Shown in pieces: positions 60,461 to 64,000 of a stretch of DNA of 64,000 nt. Origin of the DNA: Hyphomicrobiaceae bacterium (GTDB lineage: Bacteria > Pseudomonadota > Alphaproteobacteria > Rhizobiales > Hyphomicrobiaceae); NCBI GenBank assembly GCA_041397645.1, contig JAWKWE010000004.1, forward strand, positions 1-64,000, written 5' to 3'. Position numbers and translations under genes: made by a program. A model generated the notes under the pieces. It was not told where the DNA came from, ran no database searches, and worked only from the letters and a program-made list of their open reading frames with translations. Positions within the stretch are counted from its first letter, which is position 1. Every line of letters begins with the position of its first letter.

Positions 60461-61666
60461 ATGACATCCGCTAACCCCGAGACCGGTTCAGGCACCAACG
60501 CCAGCGCGCGCTATCACGAGGTGCATACACCGCAGAGCCAGGTTGTGCGTTTCCCCGAAAGCGCACCTCTAAAACTCGCTTGTGGGCTGGATCTTAAGCC
60601 GTTCCAGATCGCCTATCAAACCTATGGCAGCCTTAACCCCGCTAAGAGCAATGCCATCCTCATTTGCCATGCCCTGACGGCCGATCAGCATGTCGCCAAT
60701 CCCCACCCCATCACGGGCAAGCCAGGCTGGTGGGAGAATATGATCGGGCCGGGCCGGCTCATCGACACCAATCGCTTCTTCGTCATCTGCTCCAATATTC
60801 TCGGCGGCTGCATGGGCTCCACCGGCCCAGCGTCATTCAAGCCGGGCACCAACGAACCTTATGGTCTCGATTTTCCAGTCATCACCATCGGCGACATGGT
60901 CGACGCCCAGGCTCGGCTGATCGATCATCTGGGTATCCCCGATCTGTTCGCGGTCATCGGCGGCTCGATGGGCGGAATGCAAGTTCTGGAATGGGCCGCG
61001 CGCTATAAGGATCGCATCTTCGCGGCCATGCCCATTGCAACCGCACCGTGGCATTCATCCCAGAACATCGCGTTCCATGAAGTCGGCAGACAAGCCGTCA
61101 TGGCCGATCCGGAGTGGAGCTCTGGAAATTACTATGCACAAGGCAAGGTGCCACGAAACGGCCTTGCCGTGGCGCGCATGGCCGCACACATCACCTACCT
61201 GTCCGAGGAGGCGCTCCATCGCAAATTCGGACGAAGTCTGCAGAACCGGTCGGCAGTGACGTTTTCGTTCAACGCCGACTTTCAGGTGGAAAGCTACTTG
61301 CGCCATCAGGGTTCGTCGTTCGTCGATCGCTTCGACGCCAACAGCTACCTCTACATTACGCGCGCCATGGATTATTTCGACATGAAGGCTGAGCACGGAG
61401 GTCAACTTGCCGAGGCTTTTCGTGGAACCAAGACCCGGTTCTGCGTCGTCTCCTTCACGTCCGATTGGCTTTATCCCACCCGCGAAAGCCGCGCGATTGT
61501 CCACGCGCTCAATGCTGTCGCGGCAAATGTGTCGTTCGTCGAAATCGAGAGCGACAAAGGGCATGATGCGTTCCTGCTCGAAGAGCCGGACTTCTTCAAC
61601 ACCATGCGCGGATTCCTTCACGCTGCCGCCGTCAAACGCGGCCTAAACGGCAACGGTGCGGCATGA
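60461..61666 (+). CDS. metX: Homoserine O-acetyltransferase
   Basis: This protein of 401 residues starts methionine synthesis by acylating homoserine. It is an alpha/beta hydrolase: NAILICHALTADQHV, NILGGCMGSTGPAS, nucleophile VIGGSMGGMQVLEWAARYKD, aspartate in SFTSDWLYPTRES and histidine in KGHDAFLLEEPDF. It is divergent from hisC. I looked for a SAM riboswitch in the 190-base leader and did not see a convincing one. It overlaps metW by four bases. Confidence 0.95.
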   Translation: MTSANPETGSGTNASARYHEVHTPQSQVVRFPESAPLKLACGLDLKPFQIAYQTYGSLNPAKSNAILICHALTADQHVANPHPITGKPGWWENMIGPGRLIDTNRFFVICSNILGGCMGSTGPASFKPGTNEPYGLDFPVITIGDMVDAQARLIDHLGIPDLFAVIGGSMGGMQVLEWAARYKDRIFAAMPIATAPWHSSQNIAFHEVGRQAVMADPEWSSGNYYAQGKVPRNGLAVARMAAHITYLSEEALHRKFGRSLQNRSAVTFSFNADFQVESYLRHQGSSFVDRFDANSYLYITRAMDYFDMKAEHGGQLAEAFRGTKTRFCVVSFTSDWLYPTRESRAIVHALNAVAANVSFVEIESDKGHDAFLLEEPDFFNTMRGFLHAAAVKRGLNGNGAA

Positions 61667-62319
61667 GCGGGCCTTCCATGCCGAGCAAACCGACAAGTGC
61701 GAACGATGCGCGCGTTGACCATCTTCTCATTGCGGAGATGGTCGCGCCCGGATCGCGCGTGCTAGATGTCGGCTGCGGCGACGGTGCATTGCTCCAGCTG
61801 CTCAACGAGACGAAAGCCGTCGATGGTCGCGGCGTGGAGCTGTCACGCGAGAAGGTCAATGCGTGCGTGGCGCGGGGGCTTTCCGTCATTCAAGGCGACG
61901 CCGACCGCGATCTGTGGGACTACCCGGATCAAGCTTTTGACTACGCCGTGTTGTCGTTGACGATCCAGGCTACGCGCAGTCCCAAGACCGTATTGCAAAA
62001 CCTGCTGCGCATCGGACGCCGCGCTATCGTTTCGTTTCCAAATTTCGGCCACTGGGAGATCCGCACTGCGCTGTTAATGAGCGGACGGATGCCCGTCACC
62101 CACAATCTGCCCGAGACTTGGTACGACAGCCCCAACGCACACCTTTGCACTATCCGTGACTTCACAGATCTTTGCGGTGAGCTCGGCGCGACCGTCGAAA
62201 GCGCGGTGGCCTTTAATGCTGCGGGCAAACGCTTGCCGATCAAGTGGTCGCTGTCGATGCAGAACCTATTTGGCGAAAAGGCTGTGTTCCTACTCAAGGG
62301 GCGCGAGGCTCAGAGCTGA
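61663..62319 (+). CDS. metW: MetW methyltransferase-fold partner of MetX
   Basis: This protein of 218 residues has a class I SAM fold (SRVLDVGCGDGALLQLLNET, YAVLSLTIQATRSPKTVLQN, VSFPNFGHWEIR, NLPETWYDSPNAHLCTIRDF). MetW is required together with MetX for homoserine acylation in many proteobacteria. The ATGA overlap with metX shows co-translation. Confidence 0.95.
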   Translation: MSGPSMPSKPTSANDARVDHLLIAEMVAPGSRVLDVGCGDGALLQLLNETKAVDGRGVELSREKVNACVARGLSVIQGDADRDLWDYPDQAFDYAVLSLTIQATRSPKTVLQNLLRIGRRAIVSFPNFGHWEIRTALLMSGRMPVTHNLPETWYDSPNAHLCTIRDFTDLCGELGATVESAVAFNAAGKRLPIKWSLSMQNLFGEKAVFLLKGREAQS

Positions 62320-62339
62320 GCTTTTACCCTCACGCCCAC

Positions 62340-63092
62340 TCATCTGCTTTTGTTGGAAGGCTCCAGCAAGCGCCCGAAATTTCCAACTGGCTTGAATGCG
62401 GGCGCGGTTTTGACTGCGCGCACCCCGCCTCCAACCGGCGCCATCAGCTCTTTGTGCGCCTCAACCACGATGACACCGCCAAAGCCACGCGACAGCCGCG
62501 CGCCTGTACGCTCGAGCGCGGGCGCCATGCGCAAGAGGACGCGATTGGTCACCGGGGGAAAGAACAGCGCATCCCCCCAATCGACCGGGGTAAGCAGAGC
62601 GTCGGACAGCTCATGGGAAAGCTGCGTGCGGCTGAACGGCAGTCCCTGTCCGAACGGCGTCGTATCGATCCGCGACCACACACCTGAGCGGTTCGGCACG
62701 ATTAAGATTAGCCGCCCATCGGGTGCCAGCACGCGCCACATCTCGCGCAACACAGGCCCGGTTCGCTCGGCCGCCTCGATCATGTGAACGGCAAGCAGGC
62801 GATCGACACTATTATCGGGAAGCGGCCAGTGGTGCTCTTCGACCAAGACCGTATGGCACTTCCCGGATGGCGGCCAGACCAGCGCCCCCTGCCGAGCCGG
62901 CATCAGGCAACCAGCACGCGCAGCCTCGGCACGGAACGAGCCTAAGAAGGGTGTCGGAAATCCAGCCCCTATCACCGTTAACCCGCTGATCGATTTCCAG
63001 CGCCGACGGATCTGCGCGATTAGCTGCCGGCGCACCACCTGCCCCAGCGGCGTCCGGTAGAAATCCCGCAGTCGCGCAGCGTCGAGTTGCAT
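62340..63092 (-). CDS. Class I SAM-dependent methyltransferase
   Basis: The protein has 250 residues. The central part (NSVDRLLAVHMIEAAERTGP, VLREMWRVLAPDGRLILIVP, NRSGVWSR) matches methyltransferase domain 11, although the first glycine-rich motif (TVIGAGFPTPFLGSF) is atypical. Substrate unknown. It is divergent from gloB, a neighbour pair common in Rhizobiales. It converges on metW with a 20-base gap. Confidence 0.85.
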   Translation of the reverse strand: MQLDAARLRDFYRTPLGQVVRRQLIAQIRRRWKSISGLTVIGAGFPTPFLGSFRAEAARAGCLMPARQGALVWPPSGKCHTVLVEEHHWPLPDNSVDRLLAVHMIEAAERTGPVLREMWRVLAPDGRLILIVPNRSGVWSRIDTTPFGQGLPFSRTQLSHELSDALLTPVDWGDALFFPPVTNRVLLRMAPALERTGARLSRGFGGVIVVEAHKELMAPVGGGVRAVKTAPAFKPVGNFGRLLEPSNKSR

Positions 63093-63193
63093 CAGCAGGT
63101 CCGATAAATGCGAAAAGCCGACTTTTCCTCATCCATAGTGCATTCGGCGCACTTGCTAAAGCCGGGGTGCTTTGATCAACCTACACGGACCGC

Positions 63194-63225
63194 GCGCGCC
63201 AAGGCTACCGGCAGCCTTGGCGCGC
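63194..63225. repeat. Strong hairpin in the gloB upstream region
   Basis: A 13-base perfect stem (GCGCGCCAAGGCT and its complement) with loop ACCGGC lies 41 bases before gloB, between two divergent starts. It looks like a terminator stem but is followed by CCCTTTGACCTTT rather than a T run. It may end a short unannotated transcript or shape the gloB leader. Confidence 0.5.
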
Positions 63226-63265
63226 CCCTTTGACCTTTAAGCCACCTCCTGTTCAGATTGAAAAT

Positions 63266-64000
63266 ATGACCTCTCTTGAAATCGTCCTCCTGCCCTGCCT
63301 CTCCGATAACTATTGCGTGCTACTCCACGCTCCAAGCGGAGAGACCGCAGCCATCGACGCGCCGGACGCAACCGCAATTGAACAAGCCCTCGATGCGCGC
63401 GACTGGAAGCTGACCGATCTTTTTATCACTCACCATCATAACGATCACACAGGCGGAATCGCTGCACTCAAGGAGCGGTATAACTGCACGGTAACGGGCC
63501 CGGCCGGAGAGGCAGATCGCATTTCCGGATTGGATCGCACCGTCAGCGAGGCCACGCCATTTACCTGGGCTGGCCATAACGTTCGTGTCATCGAGACGCC
63601 CGGCCACACGCTTGGCCACATCGTTTACGTCCTGCCGGACGAGAACCTCGCCTTCACCGGAGACACGCTATTCGCAATGGGCTGCGGTCGCATCTTTGAA
63701 GGCGATGCGGAAGGCATGTGGAACGCGATTGAAAAGCTCATGTCGTTGCCCAACGAGACGACGATCTATTGTGGACATGAGTACACGGCGGCAAATGGCC
63801 GTTTCGCTCAGTCGTTGGAGCCCGAAAATCAAGAACTCACAGCACGCATGGCCCGGGTGACGGCGTTGCGCGCCGAGAACAAGCCGACAGTGCCAACCAC
63901 GATGGCGCTTGAGAAGGCGACCAACCCCTTCTTGCGCGTGAATTCCTCGGCCATCCGCGCGCGGCTCGGCCTGGAACGTGCGCCGGAATGGGCGGTCTTC
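63266..64000 (+). CDS. gloB: Hydroxyacylglutathione hydrolase (glyoxalase II), cut by window end
   Basis: The window contains 245 codons of a protein that is usually about 255 residues. It hydrolyses S-lactoylglutathione in methylglyoxal detoxification. The metallo-beta-lactamase motif THHHNDHTGG (His56, His58, Asp60, His61) is present, with ETPGHTLGHIVYV, AFTGDTLFAMGCGRIFEG and YCGHEYTAANGRFA. The ATG at 63266 gives the family start MTSLEIVLLPCLSDNYCVLL. No stop is reached before the window ends. Confidence 0.95.
   Translation, partial: MTSLEIVLLPCLSDNYCVLLHAPSGETAAIDAPDATAIEQALDARDWKLTDLFITHHHNDHTGGIAALKERYNCTVTGPAGEADRISGLDRTVSEATPFTWAGHNVRVIETPGHTLGHIVYVLPDENLAFTGDTLFAMGCGRIFEGDAEGMWNAIEKLMSLPNETTIYCGHEYTAANGRFAQSLEPENQELTARMARVTALRAENKPTVPTTMALEKATNPFLRVNSSAIRARLGLERAPEWAVF

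Overview
The window looks like a chromosome segment of an alphaproteobacterium, most likely Hyphomicrobiales and perhaps Hyphomicrobium-like. That rests on the core block at 46-64 kb (ppx, rlmE, a cpdR-type receiver, hpt, ftsEX, plsC, a B12-dependent nrdJ, hisC-tyrC, metX-metW, gloB). The genus is inference. About 46 kb of accessory DNA lies to the left of a tRNA-Gln(CUG) gene at 45.86 kb, and ordinary core genome lies to its right.

Layout. 1-6.1 kb is a graveyard of polymorphic (Rhs-type) toxin tips, each followed by a small immunity gene. It carries a 1.14 kb near-identical duplication, two tips broken by single-base frameshifts, an in-frame palindromic insertion in the Rhs core, and a ParA remnant. 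6.4-9.2 kb holds a periplasmic DUF1254/DUF1214 protein and a divergent AraC-type regulator. 9.9-11.5 kb is a ComEC-like metallo-beta-lactamase-fold protein. 11.9-15.9 kb is a phage-like module: two unknown small proteins, a ParB-domain DNA methyltransferase, a DUF5681 protein and a terminase ATPase that lacks its nuclease part.

16.4-38.6 kb is the defence core. It has a lone SF1 helicase, then a tightly packed minus-strand operon (34.85 to 18.34 kb): SNF2/RapA-type ATPase, a 1619-aa Eco57I/PglX-type methyltransferase, a 2132-aa YprA/DUF1998 helicase ending in a predicted nuclease domain, and a UvrD helicase with a ParE-like N-terminus. A DUF262 fragment with an in-frame stop sits just upstream of the operon. 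The gene set resembles DISARM (drmD, drmMI and a fused drmA/drmB function) and Druantia DruE, but matches neither exactly. A 1119-aa RecB-nuclease/RNase H/Dna2-helicase fusion follows as a separate gene.

38.6-42.7 kb holds a RES-Xre toxin-antitoxin pair divergent from a complete Bil operon: a two-domain ubiquitin-like protein, an E2, a JAB peptidase and an E1. They share an intergenic region with six AGTCC/AGTCT half-sites. 42.8-45.6 kb is a DUF3489-DUF2924-large serine recombinase cassette, probably the mobility module. To the right, the core genes are intact and ordinary, and gloB runs off the window end. The best candidate for a little-described system is the four-gene SNF2-methyltransferase-YprA-UvrD operon; the most firmly identified defence system is Bil.
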